Shown: piece by piece, positions 18,215-27,808 of the stretch
Position numbering within the stretch: position 1 is the stretch's first letter
How the letters are laid out: every line of letters starts with the position of its first letter
DNA from: JAPOXR01 sp965116115
Lineage (GTDB): Bacteria; Pseudomonadota; Alphaproteobacteria; Rhodobacterales; Rhodobacteraceae
Assembly: GCA_965116115.1 (NCBI GenBank)
Contig: OZ220486.1
Location: forward strand, 434,001 to 498,000
Reading direction: 5' to 3'
DNA length: 64,000 nucleotides
Notes under the pieces: generated by a model
The model's database searches: none
Told to the model about the DNA's origin: nothing
Seen by the model: the letters and a program-made list of their open reading frames with translations, nothing else
Position numbers and translations under genes: made by a program

Positions 18215-19180
18215 ATGACAACGATTGACATGGCATCACGGATTGTCCGCTACGGCGAACTGATTCCCTGCCGGACGGCTTTTATCGACACCCACACGCC
18301 GGGCTCGGACTTGAAAGAGAATTTCACGATCATCGGCGGCGGCGTGTCGGAAAGCGCTGATCAGCATGTTCATATCAGAGAGACTCCGGGATTCAATGTC
18401 GGAGCCGCCGGGCAGCCGCCGAAATGCCGCAATTCGCTGCATTCGCACCGCACCGCGGAAGTCTTTTTCGTACTCAGGGGCCGCTGGCGCTTTTTCTGGG
18501 GCCGCTGGGGAACGGCCGGCGAGGTAGTTCTCGAAGAAGGCGATATTTTCGACATTCCGACAGGAATTTTCCGCGGATTTGAGAATATCGGCCAGAAGCA
18601 CGGCATGCTGATGGCTCTGCTGGGCGGGGACGATGCGGGCGGCGGCGTGGTGTGGGCCCCGCAGGTCATCGAGGAGGCCCGCGGCCACGGTCTGATCCTT
18701 GCCGAGACAGGAAAGCTTTATGACAGCCGGCAGGGACAGAGTCTGCCGGAGGGCGCGGCGCCCATGCCCGCCCTGACGGACGACGAACTCCGCGCATTTC
18801 CTGAAATTCCCGTCGAGGAAGTCGTGCCGAGATTCGTGGCGCGGCGCTGGGATATGACGGCGCTTTCCGCCGGCCGCCCCGCCCCGGTGATCGGGAAAAA
18901 CGCGATGATTGTCGACCGGCCGGGATTTGAGGTTGATTTCCTGTCGCGGCGCTCTCTCCCGAATGAGATGTACGCGACGGACCGGCATGAGATACTCATG
19001 GTGACGGAGGGGCATTGGAAACTGGCATGGGACGGCGGAGAGACTGTCCTGGCTCCGGGCGACATATGCGCGGTTCCGCCTTCAGTGAGCAGGTCCGTCA
19101 GTCCCGCCGTCTCCGGGGAAAACGGAATGTTCCGCGTAAGGAACACCGACGATCCCGCCGGTGCGACATGGAACATTTGA
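18215..19180 (+). CDS. Bicupin protein (possible non-haem metalloenzyme)
   Basis: A 321-residue protein with two cupin barrels. The first has the metal-ligand pattern SLHSHRTAEVFFVLRGRWRF, then GDIFDIPTGIFRGFENIG. The second is looser, with RHEILMVTEGHWKLAWDGGE and LAPGDICAVPPSVSRS, and appears to have lost the His-rich first motif. The layout resembles gentisate dioxygenase-type or sugar-isomerase-type bicupins, but I cannot assign a reaction. A strong GGAGGAAA site precedes the ATG. The tight spacing from the upstream NTF2 gene supports a shared transcript. Confidence 0.7.
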   Translation: MTTIDMASRIVRYGELIPCRTAFIDTHTPGSDLKENFTIIGGGVSESADQHVHIRETPGFNVGAAGQPPKCRNSLHSHRTAEVFFVLRGRWRFFWGRWGTAGEVVLEEGDIFDIPTGIFRGFENIGQKHGMLMALLGGDDAGGGVVWAPQVIEEARGHGLILAETGKLYDSRQGQSLPEGAAPMPALTDDELRAFPEIPVEEVVPRFVARRWDMTALSAGRPAPVIGKNAMIVDRPGFEVDFLSRRSLPNEMYATDRHEILMVTEGHWKLAWDGGETVLAPGDICAVPPSVSRSVSPAVSGENGMFRVRNTDDPAGATWNI

Positions 19181-19235
19181 GCGGTATGCCCGGCTGAGTT
19201 TTCGGGGCCGGCAGGCAGAAGGAAGGAGAACGGAG

Positions 19236-20372
19236 TTGGCAGTCAAATCCACGCATGTCGGAAGCCTGCCGCGCAGCCGGGCGGTCGCGGATTTGATTTT
19301 TGCCCGTGAGCGCGGGGAGGAATTCGACTCCGGCGAGTTTGACCGGACTATGCGTTCCGCGGTTTCGGAGACCGTGCGCCGGCAGGTTGAAGCGGGCATC
19401 GACGTCGTTTCCGACGGAGAAACATCCAAGATATCCTACGCGACTTATGTCAAAGACCGTTACACGGGTTTCGGCGGCGACACGCCGCGCCGTCCCCCGG
19501 CGGATCTAAGGATGTTTCCGTCTTTTTTGAAACGGCTGGCGGATGGTGGCGGAACGCCGCGATACGCGCGCCCGAAATGTATCGGCAAGATCGAATCGAG
19601 GGGGCAGGACGAGCTCCGCAGGGATATCGGCAATCTCAAAGCGGGGATGGAGCGGCACGCCGCCGCCGAAGGATTCATGAACGCCGCGTCACCGGGAGTC
19701 ATCAGCCTGTTTCTTCCCAACGGCTATTTTCCTTCGCGTGAAGCCTATCTCGGAGCGCTGGCGGACGCGATGCGCGACGAATACCGGACAATCGTTGATT
19801 CCGGCCTTTACCTTCAACTGGACTGCCCCGACTTGGCCCTGTCGAGGCATATGCTGTTCGATGAATATTCAGACGAAGATTTCGTCGCCGTCGCTGAGGA
19901 GAACGTCTCCGCCCTGAACCATGCTCTGGCGGGTCTCGACCCCGCCCGGATACGTGTCCATATCTGCTGGGGAAACTATGAGGGGCCGCATGTCTGCGAT
20001 ATCGGAATGGACAAGGTCTTCCCGACGCTGATGCGCGTCAATGCGCGATATGTCCTCTTCGAGGCCGCGAATCCGCGCCATGCGCACGAATGGAAGGTGT
20101 TCCGCGATCGCATGGATGAAATCCCGCAGGACAGGGTGCTGGTGCCCGGGGTTGTTGACAGCACGACCAATTTTGTCGAGCATCCGCAAGTCGTGGCGCA
20201 GAGGCTTGAGAAATTTCTGGAAATCGTGCCCGCCGACCGGGTCATGGCGGGATCGGACTGCGGTTTCGGGACTTTTGCCGGTTTCGGCGCGGTTGACCCG
20301 GAGATATGCTATGCCAAGCTGAAATCACTTGCGGAGGGCGCACGGCTGGCCGCGTCAGAACCTCCCAAGTAA
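19236..20372 (+). CDS. MetE C-terminal-like (cobalamin-independent methionine synthase II family) protein
   Basis: A protein of about 378 residues, half the size of MetE, corresponding to its catalytic C-terminal barrel. It starts STHVGSLPRS as the family does. The zinc ligands are visible: His242 and Cys244 in VHICWGN, Glu276 in VLFEAANPRH and Cys342 in AGSDCGFGTF. The TTG at 19236, six bases after GGAAGGAGAA, is preferred because the family's conserved text begins just there; the upstream ATG adds 25 unrelated residues overlapping the bicupin. Stand-alone members move methyl or alkyl groups to thiols. With the MttB-like protein it gives the cluster two methyl-transfer enzymes. Confidence 0.8.
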   Translation: MAVKSTHVGSLPRSRAVADLIFARERGEEFDSGEFDRTMRSAVSETVRRQVEAGIDVVSDGETSKISYATYVKDRYTGFGGDTPRRPPADLRMFPSFLKRLADGGGTPRYARPKCIGKIESRGQDELRRDIGNLKAGMERHAAAEGFMNAASPGVISLFLPNGYFPSREAYLGALADAMRDEYRTIVDSGLYLQLDCPDLALSRHMLFDEYSDEDFVAVAEENVSALNHALAGLDPARIRVHICWGNYEGPHVCDIGMDKVFPTLMRVNARYVLFEAANPRHAHEWKVFRDRMDEIPQDRVLVPGVVDSTTNFVEHPQVVAQRLEKFLEIVPADRVMAGSDCGFGTFAGFGAVDPEICYAKLKSLAEGARLAASEPPK

Positions 20373-20743
20373 TGGCTAAGACAGAAGCCGCGGTATTCCT
20401 GTTCAGCGATGTCAGGTTCACAAGGCCCGCGGCATCATGCCGCGAGGGCATGCCCGCCTCGGAGCCGCAGTATCTGTCCGTCGGCGGCACCGGTGTTCCG
20501 AGGCGCGCGCCTGGATCGGCTGGCGGACGGCTCATCCCGTACACAAGAGGCTGAGTCAGTCACTGCCTGTACGGCTGGTCCGTACGGTCCGAAAACGGCG
20601 ATGTCCGCGAGAACGATGACCGTCGAACATTCAACTGCCGGATTGACAGCGCCGGCGGCTCGGGACGCGGCGGACGTTCGGACTTCGTTCAGCGTCCGAA
20701 TCGGGATGCGCGCCGGTTTAGCCTGTACAAGGCCAGCAGGCGG
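20373..20743. other. Gene-free stretch
   Basis: I see no gene, repeat or clear terminator between the MetE-like gene and the truncated IS630 transposase. Confidence 0.5.
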
Positions 20744-21451
20744 TCATTGTTGAATTGACGGATACAGAGAGCGCAGTTCAATGCGCGCGTCTTCGGCGGT
20801 GAACCGCCATTTGAACGGGGCCGGGTCAGCGTTGCGCGCTTTCTGCCATGCCGAAACCTCGAGGCGGAGCGTCTCCCGGTCGGGGATGCGCCGGGACAGG
20901 CACTGACGGCTCAGCACGCCGATCTCGCTCTCGGCGATGTTCAGCCAGCCGCCGTGTTTCGGCGTGTAGTGGATCTCGAAACGCTCGCGGAGCCTGCCGG
21001 CCTGCTCCGGCGGGAAAGCGTAGTAAAGACTCGACAGCTTGTGCCTGTTAGAGTTGTCCGTGATCAGCACGATCTTTTTGCCGGGGAAGTGAACGTCGGC
21101 GATGTCCTTGAGAAAGCCGGCGAAATCTTTCTTCGTCCGGCGGTCGGTGATCTTGACATGCCGCCAGCCTGAAAGCGGTGCGCTGACCATTAACAGGTTC
21201 ACTGTCCCGTTGCGCTCGTATTCGCAGTCGAAACGCGCCGGCCGGCCGGGAGCGGTCGGCAAAGCCGCGCGGACCTCCTTCGTCTGCTGATTTGTCTCGT
21301 CAATACACACCAAAACCTCGTTCTCGCCGAACTTCCGCTGGTAGACATTGAGCACATCCTCCATCAGGTATGCGAAATCGGCTTTTTCCTCCTCCGGAAT
21401 GCGCCAGCGCCGCGTAAGGTGCGGTTTCAAATCTCTTTTTTTAATGTCCAT
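20744..21451 (-). pseudogene. IS630-family transposase, N-terminally truncated
   Basis: 235 residues on the minus strand covering the DDE domain: VYQRKFGENEVLVCIDETNQ (first D), KIVLITDNSNRHK (second D) and HYTPKHGGWLNIAESEIGVL (catalytic E). The text opens with DLKPHLTRRWRIPEEEKADF, which in full-length relatives lies after a helix-turn-helix of about 120 residues. That head is missing upstream of 21451, so this is a truncated, probably dead element. No terminal repeats were identified. Confidence 0.82.
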
Positions 21452-22330
21452 CCGACCGTCTCCCGAAAAATTTCATCGACGCATTCAATGTGACCAGCCG
21501 CTCGACCGCCGACGCCGCTCGGCTGAACCCTAGCCTGAAGAGAGAATCTCCGCCGGTTCGGCCCGTTCATAATCTTCAAGCCGCATATGCCGTCTCTTGC
21601 GGCCGGTCTGTCCTGTTCATCCGTGATCGCTTCCCGCCTCTTGAATCGCCGCCGGCGCGAAGCGGTCGGCAGCCGCCTGATTCCTGAATGGAATCCTGCT
21701 GAAATGCCCGGCCGACGGCTCTTTCTTGCCCGACTGAAAAGTTACCGCAATCTCAACTGAAGGTCCATTGCCGGGAATCCGGTCGCCTGCCGAACACGAC
21801 TTGCTGTCATTCCCGCTGTGTCATACCAAACCAAAAAAGCAATCACCGATGGGCAGAGGAAAAACGCGAAGATCACATCTAACATATGGGATGCGATTGC
21901 GATTCTTTCCCAAGAGTCATCTTTTGGTCGCTTCGGTATCAGACTTAGGTAACTCGGCATCATTTCGGACGCGGCCCGATGGACCGTGTCGTGTTGTCGT
22001 GCCTTGTCCGCATCCCGGACATCCATCATGTCTCGGAGTTCTGACGGCGGCCTTGAAGGACACGGATCTGCCGGCCGATACGCGGCGACGTCAGTTCACT
22101 GATTTTCTCAACTGAGCGGGAACGGCAGGCTGCGACAGCATAAACCATAAAATGTTCTGCACCGCTGTGAAACAGAAAACGAAGGGGTTCCGCAAATCTT
22201 TGCCGACTGCCCGCGGACAGCCGGCCCGGCTGCGGACATGAGCGCAGCGCGCCGCGGGCTTGAAAATTCCGCTGCTGCGGATACTGAATGGTTTCCCGGG
22301 CAGGCGGATTGTCCGGGATAGGAAAAGGGA
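21452..22330. other. Gene-free stretch
   Basis: Nearly 900 bp without a recognisable gene. A minus-strand open frame at 21742-22029 has one hydrophobic stretch but no start signal or family resemblance, and I leave it out. No repeats shared with other parts of the window were noticed. Confidence 0.45.
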
Positions 22331-24145
22331 TCAGAGGGGCCAGAATACGGGGATCAGCAGACTTGCCAGTATTCCCGTGGAAATGTTCAGGGGCAGCCCG
22401 ATGATGACATAGTCCGAAAATTTGTAGCCTCCGGGGCCGTACACCAAAGTGTTGGTTTGATATCCGATCGGTGTCGCGAAACTGGCCGAGGCCGCGACCA
22501 TGACCGCGACGACCAGAGGGCGGGGATCAACTCCGATTGACGCGGCGACCCCGACCGCGACCGGCGCCATCACAACCGCGACGGCGTTGTTGGAAACCAT
22601 TTCGGTCAACGCGGATGTCAGGACATAGACGATCCAGACCACGAGCGCCGGATGCAGGCCGAGAAGCACAGGCGCCGCCAGATCGGCGATCAATCCGATC
22701 GCGCCGGATGATTCCATGGCGGCGCCCACTCCCAGCATGGAGAATATCAGTGTCAACAGTCTGCCGTCGACGAACGACAGGCCTTCCTCGGCATCAACGC
22801 AGCGCGTGACGAAGACCATGGCTACGGCAATGATCGCCAAGGCGTAGATCGGCATGATTCCGAGTGCCGCAAGGATGACCATGACCGCGAGAATCAGAGC
22901 GGCGACCGGAGCTTTACCTCTGCGGTAAGGGCGAGCGTCCGGTTTTTCGATTTCGGTGACATCGTGGTCAGAGGCAAACCTGTGGATGTCCGCCGGTGCC
23001 CCTTCCAAAAGAAGCGTGTCGCCGACGCGGACATCCAAATCGTCAAGCTGGCCGATTGCAGCGGTTCCTTTCGGGCGGTGCACAGCTAAAGCGTAGATGC
23101 TGTAACGCCGGTCCAGTTCAAGCGCGCCGAGCGTTTTCCCGACAAGCCTGGATCTCGGAGAAATCAACGCTTCGACGGTTTCGGTTCTTCGGGAGGAGAT
23201 TTTGTCGGCAAGCCGCAGGTCTGTTCTCTCGCGCAGCCCGAGCAGTTCCGCGGCGTCTGTCCTCAGTATGATGCGATCGCCCTCCTGAAGCGTGACGTTC
23301 GGAAACCGATGTCGCAGCGCCGCGCCTCCGCGTACGATATCAATGACCCGGACGCCGTGTCTGCGGAACATGTCCACTTGAAGCGCGTTTTCGCCGGTCA
23401 GTCCGCTGCCTTCCGGGATGACGAGCTCGGTGAAAAATTTCATTTTGGTCTTATCGCGCAGCATGGCCCGGAAAGACGTCCTGTCCGGCAGCAGCCGCGG
23501 CCCGGCCAAGCGGAGATAAAGCGTTCCGTAGCCTGCGAGAATCAGTCCCAGAGGAGTGATTTCGAACATTGTGAACGGTTCAAGGCCGGCTTGGCGCGCG
23601 ACCCCGTCGACAAGCAGATTGGTCGACGTCCCGATCAGGGTGCAGATGCCGCCGAAGATCGACAGATATGACAGCGGTATCAGGAGTTTTGACGGCGTCA
23701 CGCCGAGTTTGGCGGCAAACTCCATCACTATCGGAATCAGCGCCAGCACGACCGGCGTATTGTTGATGAAGGCGGATGACACGATAACCAAGACGGAGAG
23801 CAGAGCGAGAACAGGAACCTGATGATCATCGCTGATTTGTGTGACGCTGTTGGACAGCGCGGCGAGCACGCCGGTCCTGACCAGCGCTCCGGACAGGATG
23901 TACATGGCGACAATCGTCCATGGCGCCGGATTGGAAAACACTGAAAGCGCCGTGTCATGGGGCAGCAGTCCTGTCGCCAGCAACACTCCCGCGCCAAGCA
24001 CAGCGATGACCTCGATCGGATAGGTTTCGGTAACGAACAATGCGAACATCGACAAAGTGACGGCGATGACCGTAAGACCTGCCCAATGTTCAGCTGCAAA
24101 TTCCACCAGCACCGCTATTCCGCCCGCTGCCCTGAGGACAGCCAT
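22331..24145 (-). CDS. SLC13 (DASS)-family permease with two TrkA-C domains
   Basis: A 604-residue inner-membrane transporter. Hydrophobic helices run from about 10 to 215, with the SNT signatures SSAFINNTPVVLALIPIVME and CTLIGTSTNLLVDG, and again from about 405 to 604, with NNAVAVVMAPVAVGVA and ASASFATPIGYQTNTLVYGP. Between them lie two cytosolic TrkA-C (RCK_C) domains, each ending in a GDxxLL/IL pattern (LQEGDRIILRTDA, DVRVGDTLLLEG). This architecture is found in sulfate or dicarboxylate transporters such as SAC1-like/YfbS-type permeases; the ion is uncertain. A sulfate or sulfonate link to the HpsN-like cluster is tempting, but the gene is on the opposite strand and alone. Confidence 0.87.
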   Translation of the reverse strand: MAVLRAAGGIAVLVEFAAEHWAGLTVIAVTLSMFALFVTETYPIEVIAVLGAGVLLATGLLPHDTALSVFSNPAPWTIVAMYILSGALVRTGVLAALSNSVTQISDDHQVPVLALLSVLVIVSSAFINNTPVVLALIPIVMEFAAKLGVTPSKLLIPLSYLSIFGGICTLIGTSTNLLVDGVARQAGLEPFTMFEITPLGLILAGYGTLYLRLAGPRLLPDRTSFRAMLRDKTKMKFFTELVIPEGSGLTGENALQVDMFRRHGVRVIDIVRGGAALRHRFPNVTLQEGDRIILRTDAAELLGLRERTDLRLADKISSRRTETVEALISPRSRLVGKTLGALELDRRYSIYALAVHRPKGTAAIGQLDDLDVRVGDTLLLEGAPADIHRFASDHDVTEIEKPDARPYRRGKAPVAALILAVMVILAALGIMPIYALAIIAVAMVFVTRCVDAEEGLSFVDGRLLTLIFSMLGVGAAMESSGAIGLIADLAAPVLLGLHPALVVWIVYVLTSALTEMVSNNAVAVVMAPVAVGVAASIGVDPRPLVVAVMVAASASFATPIGYQTNTLVYGPGGYKFSDYVIIGLPLNISTGILASLLIPVFWPL

Positions 24146-24412
24146 TATCCATCAAGCCGTACGAATTTGCAGCAACAAATTCTGTGAATGGATGCGCAGA
24201 GATTCCGCCGGCGCGGATGCGCTTTCCGCCGCTGCCCTGAACATTATCAGGATTTCCGGGCAAGACGCCGGCGCCGCCCGACGTGCGCCGCGTGAAGGAC
24301 TTGGGAATCAGCCGCCGCTAGCCGAATCCGGCAGGCGCAGGCGGTTATGGCTCCGTTGGATCATGGGCCGCGAGTCCTCAGCCCTTTCATGCGGGAGCCG
24401 CACGGACTCCTA
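24146..24412. other. Gene-free stretch upstream of the SLC13 gene
   Basis: This should hold the permease promoter (minus strand), but I see no confident -35/-10 pair. The right side abuts an IS5-type element. Confidence 0.4.
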
Positions 24413-24426
24413 GGGCCTGTGGACAG

Positions 24427-25432
24427 TCACTTTGCCGCGATCAGGCCGGCGACCAGATAGATCGCCGCCGCGAAGCTGGTATCGGTCTTGTCATACCGCG
24501 TCGCGATCGCGCGGAACTCTTTGATTTTCGCAAAGAAATTCTCGATCTGATGCCGCCAGCGGTACATATCGCGGTCGTAATCCCGAATCTCCCGCCGATT
24601 CTTCCTCGGGGGAATCACCGCCTCGGCGCCGCGCTCCTCAAGCTCCTTGAGCAGCCAGTCGGCGTCGAACGCCCGATCGGCTATCAAAGCCCCGAAGGAC
24701 AGGCCCTCAATAACCTGCGGCGTCCCGACGAGATCATGCTTCTGACCGGGAAGAATCACGAACTTCACCAAGTAACCGAGCGCGTCCGTGACCGCGACGA
24801 TTTTGCTGGTCAGACCGCCCCGGGAACGCCCGATCCCCTGTCGGCAGGGCCCCCTTTTTTGGCCCCGGAAGCCTTCTGGTGTGCCCTGCCTATTACACAC
24901 AAGTTCTGTCTTGACAAAGATGTCGTCGCCGACCAGCGTCTCAAACAGACGCCTGACAACTTGGGCCATGCGGCGCTGGTCATGACGATAATGAGCGGCT
25001 GTCTGAACCGCCGCAGCGACCCGCCGCCCGGATGCCGGACTATCCGGCGGGGCTGCACGAATCCAGCCTGCCGGACTCAAAATTACGAGCGCCTGCTGAG
25101 ATTGGACCGCTCCAGCCTGCTGTATCACCGGCGGCGTCAAGACAAACTTGTGTGTAATAGGCAGGGTGCGCCTGCACGATAGAACCGTCAATGAATATGT
25201 ATTCGAAGTCGAACGCCTCCGATAACGCATTGAAAACACGCTCAAAAACACCCGAAAGCGGCTGGCGGCGGAACCGCCTGTACACACTGTTCCACTTGCC
25301 GAAACGCGGCGGAAGGTCGCGCCAAGGAGCGCCCGTCCGGATGCGCTGCAGCACAGCTTCAACGAAAAGCCGGTTGTCTGCCGCGGTAACGCCGGGATCG
25401 GTCGGTTTGCCGGGAAGAAGCGGTTCGATCCG
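24427..25432 (-). pseudogene. IS5-family transposase, interrupted and truncated
   Basis: The minus strand encodes, from its 5' side, MLQRIRTGAPWRDLPPRFGK-WNSVYRRF and DFEYIFIDGSIVQAH. The nested element follows, and then GIGRSRGGLTSKIVAVTDAL, VILPGQKHDLVGTPQVIEG, ADRAFDADWLLKELEERG and HQIENFFAKIKEFRAIATRY (catalytic D and E). The paralogue at 58.5 kb shows the same text without the insert. The two halves of this family lie in different frames around an A/G-rich run, which may reflect programmed -1 frameshifting. The start is lost with the element's right end. Confidence 0.82.
24884..25166. mobile_element. 283-bp non-autonomous element nested in the IS5 transposase
   Basis: Inverted repeats of 31-32 bp starting CCCTGCCTATTACACACAAG lie at both ends and differ only by one base indel. 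Comparison with the uninterrupted IS5 copy at 58.5 kb gives the insertion point exactly: ...CTGGTGCGCCTG... there becomes CTGG-TGTG-insert-TGCG-CCTG here. That suggests a 4-bp duplication with one change. The interior has short remnants, including YERLLRLDRSSLLYHRRR near the right end, which looks like the start of an IS3-type orfB. It may be a deletion derivative of a larger IS. Confidence 0.8.
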
Positions 25433-26386
25433 CTACAGTCTGGCATGTGGGGGCGATTTTCGGGGTCAACGGAAACGATGATCGACCAGGATTTGGGGGC
25501 GCTTGAAGGGCCGTCCGGCGGTCTCAACGCGCTGCTCGAGCGGCTTCGGCTCTGGCATGGCAGCTTGCGGGTGGAGCGAGACCATTTCACGGGTTCGAAC
25601 CGTGGCGCGCGCTTCTATTCGATTCTCTACATGCTGACCCGCATGGGCGAGGCGCGAGACTGGGGGACGGGTTTGCCCCTCAAGGCAAGCCTGCTGGGCA
25701 AGATGAGTCGGCTGGAGCGCCACCACATCTTCCCTAAGGCGCAGCTCCGCAAAAAGAATCATAGCAAAGCAGAAGTGAATGCGCTGGCGAACTTCTGCTT
25801 TCTGACGAAGGATACCAATTTGAGCATCAGTGATCGCTTGCCGGAAATTTATTTTTCGGAGATCGAGACGAAACATCCAGGAGCACTGGCGTCACAGTGG
25901 ATCCCGATCGATCCTATGCTGTGGAAAATCGACCGCTATCACGACTTCCTTGAAGCGCGAAAGGAACTCCTGGCCGCTGAGGCCAACAAGAGATTCGAAG
26001 AACTGCTGCACGGCGATATCAAGTGGCTGGCTGCGTCTGCATCGCCTGCTGTCTCACCGGATGTCGCGGTTGCAAGAGGGGTAACGAGCGAAGCTGAGGA
26101 GTTGGAGTTAGATGCCCTCAACGATTGGATCGAAAGCGAGGGACTGTTGCGGGGACATATCAGCTTCGACTATGCCGACCCACAGACCGGCGATCAGAAG
26201 GCTGTATTTGATCTGGTCTGGCCTGATGGTCTGCAACCAGGTCTGACAGCACCAGTCGCGGTGTTGCTGAACGAACCAGTGGACGTGCTTTCATTGGCGA
26301 GTACGGCTGGTTTCCGCTGTTTTACGTCGATTGCGGAGTTCCGCAACTACGTAGCGGACGAAATCTTGAAATTGGAGACGGCCTGA
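25433..26386 (+). pseudogene. DUF262/DUF1524 (GmrSD-like) protein, N-terminally truncated
   Basis: About 310 codons remain of a protein family that joins an N-terminal DUF262 (ParB-like NTPase) to a C-terminal DUF1524 HNH nuclease. Preserved are RGARFYSILYMLTRMGEARD, the HNH stretch RLERHHIFPKAQLRK with NALANFCFLTKDTN, and DRLPEIYFSEIETKHPGALA. A further C-terminal part (about 220-310) resembles a REase-associated tail. The DGQQR-containing N-terminal half is missing because the truncated IS5 copy joins directly at 25432. Full-length relatives act as type IV restriction of modified phage DNA, so this was probably a defence gene. The first ATG (25445) is incidental. Confidence 0.75.
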
Positions 26387-26548
26387 GTATAAAATCCAAG
26401 ATTGTCATGAATGTACTGTCTTGCGAGGGTGATAGGTTCCCGTCTTTTCCGAGTCAACGATGAAACCGTTCTGACCGATGGTTAACATTGAAGTGTTCAA
26501 AAAACGACCGGCAGGTCATCCACGCGGGCGGTAGTTCAGGGGACTGGA

Positions 26549-27808
26549 ATGCAAACGACGATTCTACACAACCCGGATCGGTATATGGCAGACTTGCGCC
26601 AGATACTTTCGCAGGGTCGAAAGCGAATTGGTGTTTTGATCGGAGCGGGTGCCCCCACAGCACTCCGTGTCGACGAAAATGGCCGCATTTCTCCCGAAGG
26701 CCAGCCCCTTATCCCCGACGTTGCCGGCCTGACTAAAGCGGTTGTCGATGACCTTGATGACAAAGACCAGCACGTCATCGAAACGCTGAAAGCAGAGATT
26801 GACGGAACACCAAACATCGAAGCGATCCTGACGCAAGTCCGCAGACTCTCTCAGGCGATCGGCAAGGCAAAAGTTCATGACCTCGACAGCGCGGCCTATG
26901 GCAGCCTCGGCGAGCGTATTTGTGAAAAAATTGGTGCCATGGTCGGTGTCTTTCTCCCGAACGAGCCCAATCCTTACACTGAACTCGTTTCTTGGATAGC
27001 CGGAACTCACCGAGAACACCCCATAGAGATTTTCACACCCAACTATGACCTTCTTATCGAGGAAGCCTTCGAGCGCGCACGCATCGCTTACTTCGACGGC
27101 TTTACCGGTGCCCACACCCCATTCTTTGACCCGGTCAGCATATCCTCGTCCGAAGAGCTTCCCAGCCGCTGGTCCCGGCTTTGGAAGCTTCATGGTTCCC
27201 TTGGCTGGGAGATTGCTGGCGACACCGTAATCAGAACCGGTCAAAGAAAGGCAACCAAGTTAATCTATCCTGATCATCTGAAATACGATGAAGTAACACG
27301 GCTGCCGTATTCCGCCCTATTCGAAAGACTTCGTGCGTTTCTTACCACGCCCGATAGTCTTCTGATCTGCACTGGGTTTTCCTTTTCCGACTCTCATATC
27401 TGCGCGGTCTTTGATGAAACTTTGGCCGCGAATGCCCATACGGCCATTCTTGCATTTCAGTACAGGCCGCTTGCCGATGAAGCGTTGGTTATTAAGCTCG
27501 CCATCAATCGCCCTAATCTGAGCGTGTACGCACGCGATGGAGCCGTAGTCAGCGGGATCGGCGGACGTTGGCAGCCCGGCGAACTGCTGAACGACGAGTG
27601 GAAGGACATCCGCCAAACATTCTGGCAAGCGGGGTCGCAGGGATCAGCGGCACATTTCCTGTTGGGAGATTTTGCCAAACTCGCGCGCTTTTTCGCGCTC
27701 GCCCAAGCTCAGCGAATGCTTTCTACGCGCGGCAACGAACTGAAGCAGCTATCAGAAGAAACCACCGCACAAGCTGCAATTGCGGGAAGCACCGATGCTG
27801 AGCCGTGA
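26549..27808 (+). CDS. SIR2-domain defence protein (SIR2-HerA system)
   Basis: A 419-residue protein with an N-terminal SIR2 fold: GAGAP at 32-36, TPNYDLL with Asn165 and Asp167, and KLHGSLGW with the catalytic-type His215. Later, LICTGFSFSDSHI completes the Rossmann part. The C-terminal 130 residues are helical and probably mediate assembly. Phage-defence SIR2 proteins hydrolyse NAD+, and in the two-gene SIR2-HerA system the HerA ATPase joins SIR2 in a large complex that is triggered by infection. The partner herA overlaps by 14 bp, which indicates translational coupling. All visible motif residues are intact, unlike the partner gene. An orphan NADase without its regulator could be silent or toxic. 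Confidence 0.87.
   Translation: MQTTILHNPDRYMADLRQILSQGRKRIGVLIGAGAPTALRVDENGRISPEGQPLIPDVAGLTKAVVDDLDDKDQHVIETLKAEIDGTPNIEAILTQVRRLSQAIGKAKVHDLDSAAYGSLGERICEKIGAMVGVFLPNEPNPYTELVSWIAGTHREHPIEIFTPNYDLLIEEAFERARIAYFDGFTGAHTPFFDPVSISSSEELPSRWSRLWKLHGSLGWEIAGDTVIRTGQRKATKLIYPDHLKYDEVTRLPYSALFERLRAFLTTPDSLLICTGFSFSDSHICAVFDETLAANAHTAILAFQYRPLADEALVIKLAINRPNLSVYARDGAVVSGIGGRWQPGELLNDEWKDIRQTFWQAGSQGSAAHFLLGDFAKLARFFALAQAQRMLSTRGNELKQLSEETTAQAAIAGSTDAEP

Larger units (their letters stand above)
24413..25432 (-). mobile_element. IS5-family element, right-truncated, with nested short element
   Basis: Starts with GGGCCTGTGGACAGTCA, the same end as the copy at 58528. Homology to that copy stops at about 25432, after GCGGTTCGATCCGCT, where a DUF262-type coding sequence begins. 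The right terminal repeat is therefore missing. A 283-bp inverted-repeat element interrupts its transposase at 24884-25166. Confidence 0.82.

Noticed and set aside
21742..22029. Minus-strand open frame with one hydrophobic stretch
   Set aside because: No ribosome site, no family resemblance and no neighbour suggesting a role.
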